Under the pieces are notes generated by a model that did not search any database, was not told the origin of the DNA, and saw only the letters and a list, made by a program, of their open reading frames with translations. From Roseomonas sp. (GTDB lineage: Bacteria; Pseudomonadota; Alphaproteobacteria; Acetobacterales; Acetobacteraceae), in assembly GCA_020249435.1 (NCBI GenBank), contig JADCFQ010000003.1, forward strand, positions 31,836 through 95,835: DNA of 64,000 nucleotides. The letters are read 5' to 3'. Every line of letters begins with the position of its first letter. Position 1 is the first letter of the stretch. The position numbers and the translations under genes are program-made. Shown in pieces: positions 1-10,445 of this stretch.

Positions 1-252
1 GCGCATGTCATTCGCGTCTCCTACGCCGGCGTGCTGCCGGATTTGTTCCGCGAAGGGCAGGGCGTTGTCACGCTTGGCATGATGCAGCCCGATGGCGTTT
101 TCCGCGCGCGTGAAGTGCTCGCGCGCCATGATGAAACCTATATGCCGCCGGAAGTGGCCGATGCGCTGAAGCGCGCCGGCCATTGGAACCCGGCACAAGG
201 CGCGGCACCGCCACCGGCGGAATGGAACACCGCACCAAGGAGAGGCGGATGA
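1..252 (+). CDS. ccmE: Cytochrome c maturation protein CcmE, C-terminal part (5' end outside window)
   Basis: The reading frame is open from base 1 and encodes the C-terminal 83 residues of the periplasmic heme chaperone CcmE, which holds heme covalently and passes it to the CcmF/H ligation complex. The visible part has the family motifs [14 protein letters not shown] and [10 protein letters not shown], the latter being the usual CcmE C-terminal signature. The heme-binding His lies upstream, outside the window. The tail is short and Pro/Ala-rich. The stop codon overlaps the ccmF start (ATGA), so the two are translationally coupled. The identity is firm; only completeness is limited by the window edge. 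Confidence 0.93.
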   Translation, partial: AHVIRVSYAGVLPDLFREGQGVVTLGMMQPDGVFRAREVLARHDETYMPPEVADALKRAGHWNPAQGAAPPPAEWNTAPRRGG

Positions 253-2207
253 TCGGCGAGCTTGGTCATTTCGCCCTGGCACTTGGCTGCATTCTCGCGC
301 TGGCGCAGGCGTTTTTCCCGCTGGTTGGTGCGCATCGGGCGGATGCGCGGTGGATGGCACTCGCGTCCCCACTCGCGGGCGCGCAGTTGATTGCGATTGC
401 CTCGGCTTTTGGTGCGTTGCTGTGGGCCTTTGCTGTGAATGACACCACCATTTCCAATGTGGTGCTGAACAGCCATTCGGCGAAGCCATTGCTCTATAAG
501 TTTTCAGGCGCCTGGGGCAATCATGAAGGCTCCATGGTGCTGTGGGTATTGATCCTGGCGCTTTGCGGTGGCGCGGTGGCGGGCTTCGGGCGTGATTTGC
601 CGAGTGCGCTGCAGGCGCGCGTGATTGGCGTTTTGGGGCTGATTGCGGCGGGGTTTTTAGGCTTCATTATTTTCACCTCAAACCCGTTTGAACGCGTCTG
701 GCCGCCGCCGATGGATGGGCAGGGCTTGAACCCTATCCTGCAAGACCCTGGCTTGGCCTTTCATCCGCCGATGCTCTACATGGGTTATGTCGGTTATGCG
801 GTGACTTTTGCCTTTGCGGTGGCCGCACTTTTGGAAGGGCGCGTGGATGCGGCTTGGGGGCGTTGGGTGCGGCCCTGGTCACTCGCTGCCTGGTCGTTTC
901 TCACGCTTGGTATCGCGCTTGGGTCCTGGTGGGCCTATTACGAATTGGGTTGGGGTGGTTATTGGTTCTGGGACCCGGTGGAAAACGCGTCCCTGCTGCC
1001 TTGGCTGATTGGTGCGGCGCTGCTGCATTCGGCGATTGTCGTTGAAAAGCGCGAAAGCCTGAAAATCTGGACAGTGCTGCTGGCGATTCTGGCCTTTGGC
1101 ATGTCCTTGCTGGGCACCTTTCTGGTGCGTTCGGGCGTGTTGAATTCCGTGCATGCCTTCGCGAATGATCCGGCGCGCGGTGTGTTCATTCTGGCCCTGC
1201 TGATGGCCTATGTGGCGGGGGCCTTGGCGTTGTTTGCGTGGCGCGCGCCGCGTTTGGGTGGCACCGGTATTTTTGCACCGATATCGCGTGAAGGCGGCCT
1301 GGTTTTGAATAACCTGCTGCTCTGTTCCATTGCGGCGGTGGTGCTGGTGGGCACGCTGTGGCCGATGTTCGCCGATATCATGTTTGGCGCGAAAATCTCG
1401 GTCGGTGCGCCCTTCTTCAATGCGGCGACAGCGCCGCTCGCGATTCCCCTGGTTGCCGCGATGGCGGTGGGGCCGATGCTGGCCTGGAAACGCGCCGATC
1501 TGGCGGGCGCCTTGCAAAGGCTGTGGTGGGTGGGGGCGCTTGCGGTGGCCTCTGCTTTCCTGACGCTAGTGATCGCGGGCTATCATGTCTGGCCGGCGCT
1601 TGGTTTTGCCGCCGCTGCCTGGCTGATTGGCGGCGCGGCGGCCGATATTCTGGACCGTATCGCGGCCTTTCGCCGGCCTTCCCAGGCCTGGAATCGCGCA
1701 CGCGGCCTGCCGCGCGCTGCCTGGGGCGGTGCCATTGCGCATGCCGGCATGGGCGTGACCTTTGCGGGGCTTGCGGGGATGGGCCTGGCCACCGATGCGC
1801 TGGTGGCACTCAAGCCCGGCGAAGCAACGCGGCTGGCCGGGTATGAATGGCGGCTTGAGCGTATTCGCGATGTGCAGGGGCCGAATTGGTCATCGCGCCG
1901 CGCGACGGTGACGGTGCTGGATGGCGGGCGCGTGGTGACGGTGCTGGAACCGGAAAAGCGGTTTTTCCCAGTCGGGCGCATGAACACCACCGAAGCGGCG
2001 ATCCACACGAATTCCTTGCGAGACCTTTACGCGGTGCTGGGCGATGAACGCGATGGCGGCGGTGTTTTGCGCCTGCATCACAATCCGCTCGCGCCCTGGA
2101 TCTGGTTTGGCGCCGTGATCATGGCGCTGGGTGGCGGGCTTTCGCTGTCTGACCGGCGCATCAGGGTTTCCGCACCATCGCGCAAGGCAGCCGCGGCGCC
2201 AGCATGA
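249..2207 (+). CDS. ccmF: Cytochrome c heme lyase subunit CcmF
   Basis: Large polytopic inner-membrane protein (652 aa) that attaches heme to apocytochrome c together with CcmH and CcmI. The tryptophan-rich WWD heme-handling motif is present ([14 protein letters not shown], about residues 235-248), along with many hydrophobic segments and a periplasmic C-terminal domain. I place the start at the ATG of the ATGA overlap with ccmE. A longer in-frame version would begin at 183 inside ccmE and add 22 hydrophilic residues not expected in this family. The 3' end overlaps ccmG by 4 bp (ATGA), typical of a tightly coupled ccm operon. Confidence 0.95.
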   Translation: MIGELGHFALALGCILALAQAFFPLVGAHRADARWMALASPLAGAQLIAIASAFGALLWAFAVNDTTISNVVLNSHSAKPLLYKFSGAWGNHEGSMVLWVLILALCGGAVAGFGRDLPSALQARVIGVLGLIAAGFLGFIIFTSNPFERVWPPPMDGQGLNPILQDPGLAFHPPMLYMGYVGYAVTFAFAVAALLEGRVDAAWGRWVRPWSLAAWSFLTLGIALGSWWAYYELGWGGYWFWDPVENASLLPWLIGAALLHSAIVVEKRESLKIWTVLLAILAFGMSLLGTFLVRSGVLNSVHAFANDPARGVFILALLMAYVAGALALFAWRAPRLGGTGIFAPISREGGLVLNNLLLCSIAAVVLVGTLWPMFADIMFGAKISVGAPFFNAATAPLAIPLVAAMAVGPMLAWKRADLAGALQRLWWVGALAVASAFLTLVIAGYHVWPALGFAAAAWLIGGAAADILDRIAAFRRPSQAWNRARGLPRAAWGGAIAHAGMGVTFAGLAGMGLATDALVALKPGEATRLAGYEWRLERIRDVQGPNWSSRRATVTVLDGGRVVTVLEPEKRFFPVGRMNTTEAAIHTNSLRDLYAVLGDERDGGGVLRLHHNPLAPWIWFGAVIMALGGGLSLSDRRIRVSAPSRKAAAAPA

Positions 2208-2785
2208 GTGACGCGGCTTCTCCCAAGCGTCCACGGCGCTGGATGCTCTATGCGCCTGTGGGGCTGGCTGCGGCGGCGGGGGTTGGCTTTTACGCCATGC
2301 TGCAAGGCTTGCAGGATGGCAGCTATAATCCGCGCGGCGTGCCCTCTGTCCTGCTCGGCAAACCCGCACCGGATTTCAGCCTGCCCGCCTTGGAAGGCGT
2401 TGATCTGCCCGCCCTGACCGCCGAGGATCTGCGCGGCCCCTTGCCGGGGCCGGTGCTGGTGAATTTCTGGGCGTCCTGGTGCGCGCCCTGCATCATTGAA
2501 CACCCGCAATTGATGCGCCTGTCGCGCGAAGGGGTCGCGGTTTACGGCATCAATTACAAGGATCGCGTGGCAGAAGCCGGCGCCTTCCTCAGGCGGCACG
2601 GCAATCCTTATCGCCGGCTCGGGCGCGATGAACCCGGGCGCACCGCGATTGATTGGGGCGTCTATGGCGTGCCAGAGACCTATTTGTTGGACCGCCAGGG
2701 CATGATCCGCTGGCGCTGGGCCGGGCCGATCACCACCGATACGCTGGAGAGCGAATTGCGCCCCCTACTCCGGAGATTTGCGTGA
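2204..2785 (+). CDS. ccmG: Thiol:disulfide interchange protein CcmG/DsbE
   Basis: Membrane-anchored periplasmic thioredoxin-like protein (193 aa) that keeps the apocytochrome CXXCH cysteines, or CcmH, reduced during heme attachment. It has an N-terminal signal anchor (about residues 13-34) and a thioredoxin fold with the active site WCAPC (Cys93 and Cys96) in the context NFWASWCAPCIIEHPQL. The cis-Pro region GVYGVPETYLLDRQG is also typical of DsbE. It overlaps ccmF by 4 bp and ccmH by 4 bp (GTGA). Length and order match the standard ccmFGHI layout. Confidence 0.95.
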   Translation: MSDAASPKRPRRWMLYAPVGLAAAAGVGFYAMLQGLQDGSYNPRGVPSVLLGKPAPDFSLPALEGVDLPALTAEDLRGPLPGPVLVNFWASWCAPCIIEHPQLMRLSREGVAVYGINYKDRVAEAGAFLRRHGNPYRRLGRDEPGRTAIDWGVYGVPETYLLDRQGMIRWRWAGPITTDTLESELRPLLRRFA

Positions 2786-3234
2786 CGCGCTGGATCTTCT
2801 TCTGCCTGCTGCTGGCGCTGCCCGCCTGGGGCGCGGTGGGTGACCCGAATGAACGCCTCGCTGATCCTGCCAAGGAAGCGATTGCGCGGGAGATCGGGCG
2901 CGAATTGCGCTGTCTGGTTTGCCAGAACCAATCCATTGAAGACAGTGACGCGCAATTGGCGCGGGATTTGCGCCGCCTGGTGCGCGAACGTGTGGCGGCG
3001 GGCGAGGAACCCTCGGCCGTGATCCGCTTTGTGCATCAGCGCTATGGTGATTTCGTGCTGCTGCGCCCGCCCGTGACGGCAGCGACCATTCTGCTATGGG
3101 CGACGCCCTTCCTGGCGCTTGGCGGCGGCATTGCCGTGATCCTGCTGCGCCGCCGCCGCGCAGTGGCCGAAGCGGCAGCGCTATCGCCTGAAGAAGCACG
3201 GCGCCTGGCTGAGCTTGATCGCGGCGCGGCATGA
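2782..3234 (+). CDS. ccmH: Cytochrome c-type biogenesis protein CcmH
   Basis: Periplasmic thiol oxidoreductase of the heme ligation complex (150 aa). It starts with a signal peptide, carries the diagnostic LRCLVCQNQSI motif (Cys44, Cys47) and ends with a membrane helix (about 103-125) and a short basic tail. I chose the GTG start at 2782, which overlaps the ccmG stop as GTGA. An upstream in-frame ATG at 2653 lies inside ccmG and would add unrelated residues. This is the short CcmH; the TPR part is encoded separately by the following ccmI, as usual in alphaproteobacteria. Confidence 0.94.
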   Translation: MTRWIFFCLLLALPAWGAVGDPNERLADPAKEAIAREIGRELRCLVCQNQSIEDSDAQLARDLRRLVRERVAAGEEPSAVIRFVHQRYGDFVLLRPPVTAATILLWATPFLALGGGIAVILLRRRRAVAEAAALSPEEARRLAELDRGAA

Positions 3235-4022
3235 TCTGGATTGCGATGGTCCTGCTGGCGCTGGCCGCCATGGTGCCGTTGGTGGCGACATTATTCCGCC
3301 CCGTGGTGGCGCGCGGGCGGCGGGAAGCGGATTTGGCCCTCTATCGCGCGCAATTGGCCGAACTTGACCGCGAAGCCGCCGCCGGCCGGCTGGAAGGCGA
3401 TGCGTTGCGCGCCGCACAGGTGGAAGTGCAACGCCGGCTTTTGCAGGCCCCAGCAGAAGCTGCACCCACCACGCGTGGCCGCGCGCTCGGCTTTCTGCCT
3501 TTGGTATTCCTGATCCCCGCGGCCGGGCTTGGGCTTTATCTGGTGCAAGGCACACCGGACATGCCATCCGCCCCGCATCGCGAAAGGGCCGAGATTGCCG
3601 CGCGTGATGATGCGCTATTGACCCGCCTGCGCGAAAGGCTGGCCGGGCTTGACCCAATGAGCGACGCGGCGCGGCAGGGTTTTGTCATGCTCGGCAATGC
3701 GGAACGCAGCCGCGGCAATGCCGATGCGGCGGCTGAGGCTTGGCGCCGTGCCCTCGCATCGCGCTTTGATGTCGAATTGGCGGGCGATCTGGTGGAGATG
3801 GAAATCGGGCGCGGGGAATTTGTCGCGGCCGGACCGATCCTATTGCGTGCCTTGGCCGAGGCGCCAGCGGAGCCTAAGCTGCGCTTTCTGCTCGGCGTGA
3901 TTGAGGCCGAGGCCGGGCAGCCGGACCGCGCTCGGGCGACATGGCGCGCGCTGCTGGCCGATAGCCCGCCGGATGCGCCATGGCGCGCGCTGGTGGAACG
4001 GCGGCTCGGGGCTTTGCCGTGA
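3231..4022 (+). CDS. ccmI: Cytochrome c maturation protein CcmI (CycH)
   Basis: TPR-containing chaperone for apocytochrome c (263 aa). The N-terminus has a membrane helix and the typical YRAQLAELDREAAAGRL segment, followed by a second helix around residues 88-105 and a C-terminal helical region with TPR-like repeats (about 120-260). It begins in a 4-bp overlap with ccmH and closes the visible ccm operon. The next gene is 175 bp downstream, has lower GC and looks unrelated. Confidence 0.9.
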   Translation: MIWIAMVLLALAAMVPLVATLFRPVVARGRREADLALYRAQLAELDREAAAGRLEGDALRAAQVEVQRRLLQAPAEAAPTTRGRALGFLPLVFLIPAAGLGLYLVQGTPDMPSAPHRERAEIAARDDALLTRLRERLAGLDPMSDAARQGFVMLGNAERSRGNADAAAEAWRRALASRFDVELAGDLVEMEIGRGEFVAAGPILLRALAEAPAEPKLRFLLGVIEAEAGQPDRARATWRALLADSPPDAPWRALVERRLGALP

Positions 4023-4197
4023 CCTTGGCGGCAGCTACCCGGTTGGGCTTGCCGACCAGCCTGGTTCCTGTTCGCGTTCGTTGAAGTGATGCGCTTCATA
4101 CCGCTTTTCGATGGCGCTGTCCGGGCTGTGAAGGTATGCCTCTTGGCTTGAGAATACTCTGGCTTGCGCTGCAGCTGAACCTTGGCACTATCGAAGA

Positions 4198-5859
4198 ATG
4201 AAAGAAGCGCCACGCCTCTTGCACATCCCAAGCTTTGACGGGGTTGATGGCTTCACCATCGGCAATAGGGCCGACCGTATACCGCTTGAGCTTCCAGGAT
4301 CAGGCCGCCTATCCTTGGAAGCAATACCGCCCGGCGCCTGGCCCATCCTGCTCGAGAAGACGGGCGACACAACCAGGGTTTACTTTCAGGTTTTTCTATC
4401 CCGCCTGGTGATGTGCTGGCAGACTGATGAAGGCTCTGGCGAACCCAGCCTGCACGTCGCGCCACCGCAATTCGATACGCTTTTCCACGAAGCGAAGAAC
4501 ATATCCGCGCCCAATCCCCTCTGGCACTGGGTTCGGCTGAAGCGCGGGTCGGCGGGGGACGGCAAGAAACATCTGATCCAAGCCGCGTCTCATGATGTCT
4601 TTTTTGGTATGGAGCAAGCAATCATCCACGCTCGCTATGGCGCAAGGAATGTCGTGGCATTCAGCAGTATGATCACGCAACTCCTCCATCAAACAGCGCA
4701 GAAATCCGGCCTGGCCCCGCCAATGCTTGCGAAGCTTGTCACGCCTGATTCTCATTTGGTGGGGATCGATGATCCTTTTTTTTCGCTGGCAGGCCCAGCG
4801 ATCGGGGAGACTCGCCAAATCCTGAGTGCCTGGGCCAGCTTGACCCGCGACTTCTCATTGGCACTTGATGCCTCTCCTCTGAAGCAATGTGCGCCGCCGG
4901 TGATCTGCTCGCTGTATCCTTTCGCCGACATCAATACGATTCGCGTGCGCTTGGCTGCTGATAAGGCGAAACGGCCCCAATTACAGTTACAAATAGCGCC
5001 CGCCATGATCCGTGCCGCGCTGCGCGGGGAAAGGCACAGTTATGCGCGAACTTTGATATCTCTCGAGTATTTGTCGTCCGCATTGGCAAGGCTGAACCAC
5101 GAATTCCGTGATGGGCGCCAATTGGCTTTTTCCTTCGGCGATACAGGCACCGATCCAGGACTTCGCTTCGACCGTGCCCGTGGCAGCAAGGAGCCGCTCA
5201 TCCCCGATCTCTATCTTTTGGCCGAGATCGCCAAATGGGAAAAGGCGCGTCGTTCACTGAAGATCTATAAGGGGCCACCCTTCCTGGAGCGCGAAAAGAA
5301 GCTGTTCTGGAGGGGTTCGACCACGGGTCCCTTCATCAACTCCTTTGAGGAGTTTTGCGCCAACCATAGGGTCCAGGCCTGCCTTCATACCATTCGGGAA
5401 TTGCCGGCGCATGCCGATTGCAAGATCGCAAGGATAGTGCAGACACCTGCAGAGATACAGCAAGATGCCCGACGCTTTCTCAAGAAAAACAAGATTCTCT
5501 CCCGAATTATTGATCCGCGCAACTTTGCCCAATATCAAATGTTCCTGGATTTGCCAGGCAATGCATCAGCCTGGGGCAGCAGTCTTCGATACCTTCAAGG
5601 CATGTTGGTCTTTCGTGTCGCGCATCAGTATGAACTTCTCTATTATGAAGCGCTGCAACCCTGGGTGCATTACATCCCCGTTGCGGCTGACCTTTCTGAT
5701 CTGAAAGCTGGTGTTGACTGGGCGTTGCTACATCAGCAGGAAGCAGCCCAAATCGCCGCCAATGGGCAGGCCTGCATGCTGGAATTCCTGACGCGTGGCG
5801 AAGAAATCCTACAAAATGTGCTGCGCGACCAACTCCGAAATGTGCAACCAGGCGCATAG
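4198..5859 (+). CDS. Glycosyltransferase family 90 (CAP10/LPS-modifying-like) protein
   Basis: 553-aa protein whose C-terminal third resembles the GT90/CAP10 family of O-glycosyltransferases. It contains WRGSTTG (371-377), a block from YQMFLDLPGNASAWGSS (446-462) leading to an F-R-V/YEL segment, and PWVHYIPV (489-495) followed by DLSDL. The first 330 residues match nothing I recognise. No signal peptide or membrane helix is obvious, so a cytoplasmic enzyme acting on surface polysaccharide or lipid A is inferred. The gene stands alone between ccmI and tkt, and its base composition is visibly less GC-rich than its neighbours, suggesting recent acquisition. The 175-bp upstream gap holds no other gene. 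Substrate unknown. Confidence 0.7.
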   Translation: MKEAPRLLHIPSFDGVDGFTIGNRADRIPLELPGSGRLSLEAIPPGAWPILLEKTGDTTRVYFQVFLSRLVMCWQTDEGSGEPSLHVAPPQFDTLFHEAKNISAPNPLWHWVRLKRGSAGDGKKHLIQAASHDVFFGMEQAIIHARYGARNVVAFSSMITQLLHQTAQKSGLAPPMLAKLVTPDSHLVGIDDPFFSLAGPAIGETRQILSAWASLTRDFSLALDASPLKQCAPPVICSLYPFADINTIRVRLAADKAKRPQLQLQIAPAMIRAALRGERHSYARTLISLEYLSSALARLNHEFRDGRQLAFSFGDTGTDPGLRFDRARGSKEPLIPDLYLLAEIAKWEKARRSLKIYKGPPFLEREKKLFWRGSTTGPFINSFEEFCANHRVQACLHTIRELPAHADCKIARIVQTPAEIQQDARRFLKKNKILSRIIDPRNFAQYQMFLDLPGNASAWGSSLRYLQGMLVFRVAHQYELLYYEALQPWVHYIPVAADLSDLKAGVDWALLHQQEAAQIAANGQACMLEFLTRGEEILQNVLRDQLRNVQPGA

Positions 5860-5924
5860 ATCCGTTTGGCCCTGTTGACTGGGGCCGCCAGACCCTCCCA
5901 TCCCTGGTCACCGGCCCGCCCCGG

Positions 5925-5953
5925 TTGCCTGAGGCCGCCCCGCGCCCTATAGC
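5925..5953 (+). promoter_or_regulatory. Sigma70-type promoter candidate for tkt-gap-pgk
   Basis: -35 TTGCCT (5925-5930), a 17-bp spacer and -10 TATAGC (5948-5953), about 40 bp ahead of the GTG start of tkt. It is the best promoter-like pair in the 133-bp gap after the GT90 gene. Seen by eye only. Confidence 0.5.
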
Positions 5954-5992
5954 CGCCAGGGTCTGTTCACAGCCATCAAGGTTCCCCCGCAC

Positions 5993-8032
5993 GTGGCCAC
6001 CATCGCCGCCCCCGACGCGCCCAACCCCGCGCTCGCCGCCCAGGCGGCCATCCTCGCCCGCCCGCTTGATGATCCCCGCCGCATGGCCAATGCCATAAGG
6101 GCGCTGGCGATTGACGCGGTGGAGCAAGCCAAATCCGGCCATCCCGGCATGCCGATGGGCATGGCCGATGCCGCGACCGCGCTTTTTGCCGGCTTCCTGA
6201 AATACGACGCCGCCGACCCGCGCTGGCCGGATCGGGACCGCTTTGTGCTGTCTGCCGGCCATGGGTCCATGTTGCTCTATGCCTTGCTGCATCTGACGGG
6301 GCATGAGGGCATGGGCGCGGATGAGCTTCGCCGCTTCCGCCAGCTCCATTCCCCCGCTGCCGGCCATCCCGAATTCGGCGAGCATCCGGGGATTGAGACC
6401 ACCACCGGCCCGCTCGGCCAAGGGATTTCCACCGCCGTCGGCATGGCGATGGCGGAGCGCATGATGGCGGCGCGATTCGGTGCGTCCCTGGTGGATCACC
6501 GTACCTGGGTCATCGCGTCCGACGGAGATCTTCAGGAAGGCGTCGCGCATGAAGCGGCAGCCCTGGCCGGGCATTACGGGCTGTCCAAGCTGACCGTGCT
6601 TTGGGATGACAATCACATCTCGATTGATGGCGACACCGCGCTGTCATTTTCCGAAGATGTGCTGAAACGCTTCCAGGCCTATGGCTGGGCTGTGCGGCGC
6701 GTGGATGGGCATGATGCAGGCGAATTGGCCACCGCCATGTCCTGGGCCATGCGCAACCGGAAGCCGACGCTGATTGCCTGCCGGACCATCATTGGCCTTG
6801 GCGCGCCGACCAAGGCGGGCACGGCGGGCAGCCATGGCTCGCCCTTGGGCGCCGCTGAGGCCGCGGCCGCGAAGCAGGCTTTGGGCTGGACAGCCGCACC
6901 CTTTGCAGTGCCGGCGGATATCAAGGCGCTATGGGAGGCTGCCGGGCGGCGCGGCGCGGGCGCGCGGCGTTCCTGGCTGAAGCGCATCGCGAAACACCCG
7001 CAGCGTGCCGAATTTGAACGCGCCATGGCCGGCCGCCTGCCGGAAGCCTGGAATGAGGCGCTATCCGCACTCCGCGCCCAGATCGCAATCGACAAGCCGA
7101 AGCTCGCAACCCGTGTCTCCAGCCAAAAGGCGCTGGAGGCTTTGGTGCCATCCGTGCCGGAGATGGTCGGTGGTTCGGCGGATTTGACCGGTTCCAACAA
7201 TACCAATGTGAAGGGCGTGCCGGCGATTGCGCCGGGCAATTTCAGTGGCCGCTTCGTGCATTGGGGCGTGCGCGAACATGGCATGGCAGCGGCCATGAAT
7301 GGCATGGCGCTGCATGGCGGCATCATTCCTTATAGCGGCACGTTCTTGGTGTTCAGCGATTACCTGCGCCCCGCCGTGCGGTTGGCGGCGCTGATGCGCC
7401 AACGCGTCATTCATGTGCTGACGCATGATTCGATTGGCCTTGGCGAAGATGGGCCGACACATCAACCTGTAGAACACCTCGCTTCCTTCCGCGCCATGCC
7501 GAATGTGCATGTGTTCCGCCCGGCGGATGCGATGGAAACCGCCGAATGCTGGGAGTTGGCCCTGCGCCGTGCTGATGGGCCTTCCTTGCTCGCCTTGTCA
7601 CGCCAGAACCTGCCAACGCTTCGCACAGACACGGCGGAAAACCGCTCGGCGCGCGGCGGCTATGTGCTGGCGGAAGCCGATGGCGCGCGTCAGGCGACGC
7701 TGATCGCAACCGGCAGCGAAGTATCGCTCGCGATGAGCGCGCGCGATGCCTTGCAGGCGGCGGGCGTTGCAACCGCTGTTGTGTCGCTGCCCTGCTGGGA
7801 ATTGTTCGCCGCGCAGGATGATGCCTATCGCGCCAGCGTGCTGGGCAGCGCGCCGCGTTTTGGCATTGAAGCCGCAGTCGGCTTTGGCTGGGAAGCCTGG
7901 CTGGGCGCGGATGGCGTATTCATTGGCATGGCGGGCTTCGGCGCCTCGGCGCCCGCTGATGATCTGTTCAAGCATTTCGGCATTACGCCGGATGCAGTGG
8001 TTCAGGCCGTGCGCAAGCGGCTTGGGGTTTGA
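5993..8032 (+). CDS. tkt: Transketolase
   Basis: Thiamine-diphosphate enzyme (679 aa) that moves two-carbon units between sugar phosphates in the pentose phosphate pathway. Visible motifs are [14 protein letters not shown] near the N-terminus, the ThDP/Mg site [26 protein letters not shown], and the C-terminal [19 protein letters not shown]. The frame starts with GTG at 5993. The first in-frame ATG (6084) would remove about 30 residues that are poorly conserved in the family, so the start is not certain. gap follows after 29 bp and pgk after it, forming a carbon metabolism operon. Confidence 0.95.
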   Translation: MATIAAPDAPNPALAAQAAILARPLDDPRRMANAIRALAIDAVEQAKSGHPGMPMGMADAATALFAGFLKYDAADPRWPDRDRFVLSAGHGSMLLYALLHLTGHEGMGADELRRFRQLHSPAAGHPEFGEHPGIETTTGPLGQGISTAVGMAMAERMMAARFGASLVDHRTWVIASDGDLQEGVAHEAAALAGHYGLSKLTVLWDDNHISIDGDTALSFSEDVLKRFQAYGWAVRRVDGHDAGELATAMSWAMRNRKPTLIACRTIIGLGAPTKAGTAGSHGSPLGAAEAAAAKQALGWTAAPFAVPADIKALWEAAGRRGAGARRSWLKRIAKHPQRAEFERAMAGRLPEAWNEALSALRAQIAIDKPKLATRVSSQKALEALVPSVPEMVGGSADLTGSNNTNVKGVPAIAPGNFSGRFVHWGVREHGMAAAMNGMALHGGIIPYSGTFLVFSDYLRPAVRLAALMRQRVIHVLTHDSIGLGEDGPTHQPVEHLASFRAMPNVHVFRPADAMETAECWELALRRADGPSLLALSRQNLPTLRTDTAENRSARGGYVLAEADGARQATLIATGSEVSLAMSARDALQAAGVATAVVSLPCWELFAAQDDAYRASVLGSAPRFGIEAAVGFGWEAWLGADGVFIGMAGFGASAPADDLFKHFGITPDAVVQAVRKRLGV

Positions 8033-8061
8033 TTTCAGCTTTTCTGGGGAAGGAAAATATC

Positions 8062-9078
8062 ATGGCCGTCAAGGTTGCCATCAATGGATTTGGGCGCATC
8101 GGGCGCCTGGTGCTGCGCGCGATGATCGAAAGCAATCGCCGCGATGTGGAATGCGTTGCCATCAATGATCTGGGCAGCGTGGAAGCCAATGCGCATCTTT
8201 TCCGTTATGACAGTGTGCATGGCCGCTTCCCCGGGGAAGTCGCGGTGGATGGCAACAAGATCATCATCACCGCCAATGGCCGCAGCTATGCGCCGATCAT
8301 CGTCAGCGCCGAACGCGACCCGACCAAGGTGCCCTTCCAGGGCGTTGATGTCGCCATGGAATGCACTGGTATTTTCACCAGCAAGGAAAAGGCTTCCGCG
8401 CTGATCACGGCTGGCGCGCGCAAGGTGGTGATCTCGGCCCCTGGCGACAATGCGGATGCGACGATTGTCTATGGCGTCAATCACAAGACGCTGACGAATG
8501 ACATGACGGTGATTTCCAACGCGTCCTGCACCACGAATTGCCTGGCACCTGTCGCCAAGGTGCTGCATGAGAATTTCGGCATTCTGCGCGGCTATATGGT
8601 GACGATCCACGCCTATACCGGAGATCAGAACACGGTGGATACGCTGCATAAGGATCTGCACCGCGCCCGCGCGGCGGCGGTTTCCGCCATCCCGACCTCG
8701 ACCGGTGCGGCCAAGGCTGTTGGCCTTGTCATGCCGGAATTGAAGGGCAAGCTGGATGGCACGGCCATTCGTATCCCGACGCCCAATGTATCCCTCGTGT
8801 CGCTAGATTTCGTGCCTGCCAAGGAAGGTGTCACGAAGGAAGCTGTGAATGCTGCGATGAAGGCAGCGGCTGAGGGCGAATTGAAGGGCATTCTTGGCTA
8901 CAATACCAAACCGCTTGTCAGCATTGATTTCAACCACAACCCAGCGTCTTCCACCTTTGATGCGACGCAGACTCAGGTGGTGGATGGCGGCCTGGTGCGC
9001 GTGCTGTCCTGGTATGACAATGAATGGGGCTTTTCGAACCGCATGAGCGATACCGCCGCGCTGTTCGGTTCCCTTTGA
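8062..9078 (+). CDS. gap: Glyceraldehyde-3-phosphate dehydrogenase, type I
   Basis: 338-aa GAPDH. It oxidises and phosphorylates glyceraldehyde 3-phosphate to 1,3-bisphosphoglycerate with reduction of NAD(P). It has the Rossmann motif [10 protein letters not shown], catalytic Cys156 in [12 protein letters not shown], the substrate motif [18 protein letters not shown] and the C-terminal [13 protein letters not shown]. The acidic residue in AIND suggests a preference for NAD. The ATG at 8062 follows an SD-like GGGGAAGGA and matches the family N-terminus; an extension to 8029 would be non-homologous. It sits between tkt and pgk. Confidence 0.96.
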   Translation: MAVKVAINGFGRIGRLVLRAMIESNRRDVECVAINDLGSVEANAHLFRYDSVHGRFPGEVAVDGNKIIITANGRSYAPIIVSAERDPTKVPFQGVDVAMECTGIFTSKEKASALITAGARKVVISAPGDNADATIVYGVNHKTLTNDMTVISNASCTTNCLAPVAKVLHENFGILRGYMVTIHAYTGDQNTVDTLHKDLHRARAAAVSAIPTSTGAAKAVGLVMPELKGKLDGTAIRIPTPNVSLVSLDFVPAKEGVTKEAVNAAMKAAAEGELKGILGYNTKPLVSIDFNHNPASSTFDATQTQVVDGGLVRVLSWYDNEWGFSNRMSDTAALFGSL

Positions 9079-9089
9079 TTTAGGTTTAC

Positions 9090-9114
9090 GGGGCAGCGCG
9101 CCACGTGCTGCCCC
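9090..9114 (+). other. Intercistronic hairpin between gap and pgk
   Basis: Perfect 8-bp arms GGGGCAGC (9090-9097) and GCTGCCCC (9107-9114) with a 9-nt loop and no T-run. It is more likely an mRNA-stabilising or processing hairpin than a full terminator, since pgk begins 21 bp later. Confidence 0.5.
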
Positions 9115-9135
9115 ATCTCTGCCCGAGGTTCCATC

Positions 9136-10323
9136 ATGGCTTTCAAGACGATTGATGCGCTGCCTGCCAAGGGTCAGCGCGTATTGCTGCGCGCCGATTT
9201 GAATGTGCCGGTCAAGGATGGCCGCATCACGGATCGCACGCGCATCGAACGGCTTTGCCCGACCATCGCCGAATTGGCGCAAAAGGGTGCGCGCGTTGTG
9301 GTGCTGAGCCATTTTGATCGGCCCAAGGGCAAGCGCGTACCGGAAATGTCCTTGAAGCCGATGCAGGAAGCGCTGAGCACCGCGCTGCATCGCCCGGTTG
9401 CCTGGTGTGATGATTGTGTGGGTGAAGCCGCCGAAGCCGCAGTCGCGGCGCTGCCCGAAGGTGGCGTGTTGCTGCTGGAAAACACGCGCTTTCATGCCGG
9501 TGAGGAAAAGAATGACCCCGCCATGGCAGCGGCGCTCGCGAAGTTCGGCGATGCTTTTGTGAATGATGCGTTCTCTGCCGCCCATCGTGCGCATGCCAGC
9601 ACTGAAGGTGTGGCGCGCCTGTTGCCGGCCTATGCCGGTCGGCTGATGGAAGCGGAATTGAAGGCGCTGGATGCGGCGCTCGGCAATCCCGCTCGGCCAT
9701 TGGTGGCGATTGTGGGTGGCGCCAAGGTTTCGACCAAGCTTGAACTGCTTGGCAATCTTTGCAGCAAGGTGGATGTGCTGGTGATTGGCGGCGCCATGGC
9801 CAATACTTTCCTTGGCGCGCAGGGCCATGGCATGGGCAAATCCCTGCAGGAAGCCGAAATGCACGCCACGGCACGCCAGATCATGGAACAGGCCAAGGCC
9901 GCGAGTTGCGAAATCCTGCTGCCGGTTGATTTGGTGGTGGCCGAGGAATTCCGCCCAAACCCGCCAACCCGCACCGTCGCTGTCACTGCTGTCCCCGCCA
10001 ATATGATGGCGCTGGATGTGGGGCCGGAGACCGAGGCCGCTTTGGAAGCGCGGCTGCGCACCGCTTCCACCCTGGTGTGGAATGGCCCGCTCGGCGCGTT
10101 TGAAACCGCGCCCTTTGACGCCGCAACAGTAGCGGCGGCGCAGACCGTGGCGGCACTGACGCAATCCGGCGCGCTGAAATCCATCGCGGGGGGCGGCGAT
10201 ACGGTGGCGGCACTTCGCCATGCCGGCGTGCTGGAGAGGATGAGCTATGTCTCAACCGCCGGCGGCGCCTTCCTGGAATGGCTGGAAGGCAAGGAATTGC
10301 CGGGGGTCGCGGCACTCGGTTGA
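9136..10323 (+). CDS. pgk: Phosphoglycerate kinase
   Basis: 395-aa monomeric kinase that makes ATP from 1,3-bisphosphoglycerate in glycolysis, or the reverse in gluconeogenesis. Conserved blocks are [31 protein letters not shown], the hinge [12 protein letters not shown] and the nucleotide-binding [16 protein letters not shown] 9136 is preceded by CCGAGG. It is the third gene of tkt-gap-pgk. A REP-like palindrome lies 16 bp after the stop and may end or protect the transcript. A fructose-bisphosphate aldolase, often next in alphaproteobacteria, is not here. Confidence 0.96.
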   Translation: MAFKTIDALPAKGQRVLLRADLNVPVKDGRITDRTRIERLCPTIAELAQKGARVVVLSHFDRPKGKRVPEMSLKPMQEALSTALHRPVAWCDDCVGEAAEAAVAALPEGGVLLLENTRFHAGEEKNDPAMAAALAKFGDAFVNDAFSAAHRAHASTEGVARLLPAYAGRLMEAELKALDAALGNPARPLVAIVGGAKVSTKLELLGNLCSKVDVLVIGGAMANTFLGAQGHGMGKSLQEAEMHATARQIMEQAKAASCEILLPVDLVVAEEFRPNPPTRTVAVTAVPANMMALDVGPETEAALEARLRTASTLVWNGPLGAFETAPFDAATVAAAQTVAALTQSGALKSIAGGGDTVAALRHAGVLERMSYVSTAGGAFLEWLEGKELPGVAALG

Positions 10324-10339
10324 GCGCATTTTTGCGCGG

Positions 10340-10383
10340 CTGATTTACGGCTCCGGCGATGCCGCCTCCGCCGATCAGACGCG
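10340..10383 (+). repeat. REP-like palindromic repeat, single copy
   Basis: This 44-bp core matches the 55-bp tandem units at 41061-41170 with four mismatches over 43 aligned bases. It contains the shared segment CGGCGATGCCGCCT. An imperfect dyad is formed by CTGAT plus CCGGCG on the left and CGCCGATCAG on the right. It lies between pgk and the flavin monooxygenase gene. Confidence 0.75.
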
Positions 10384-10445
10384 AGCAGGTTGACGATGCC
10401 CGCCAAGGTGCAAAACTCACCCTGAACCAAGGGTGGGAACAGGCC

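Noticed and set aside
8803..10221. Long minus-strand open frame (472 codons) opposite gap/pgk
   Set aside because: Shadow of pgk in GC-rich DNA; its translation is Arg/His/Gln-rich without family motifs.
10359..10445. N-terminal extension of the flavin monooxygenase
   Set aside because: It translates the REP-like repeat; conserved sequence begins at 10446.
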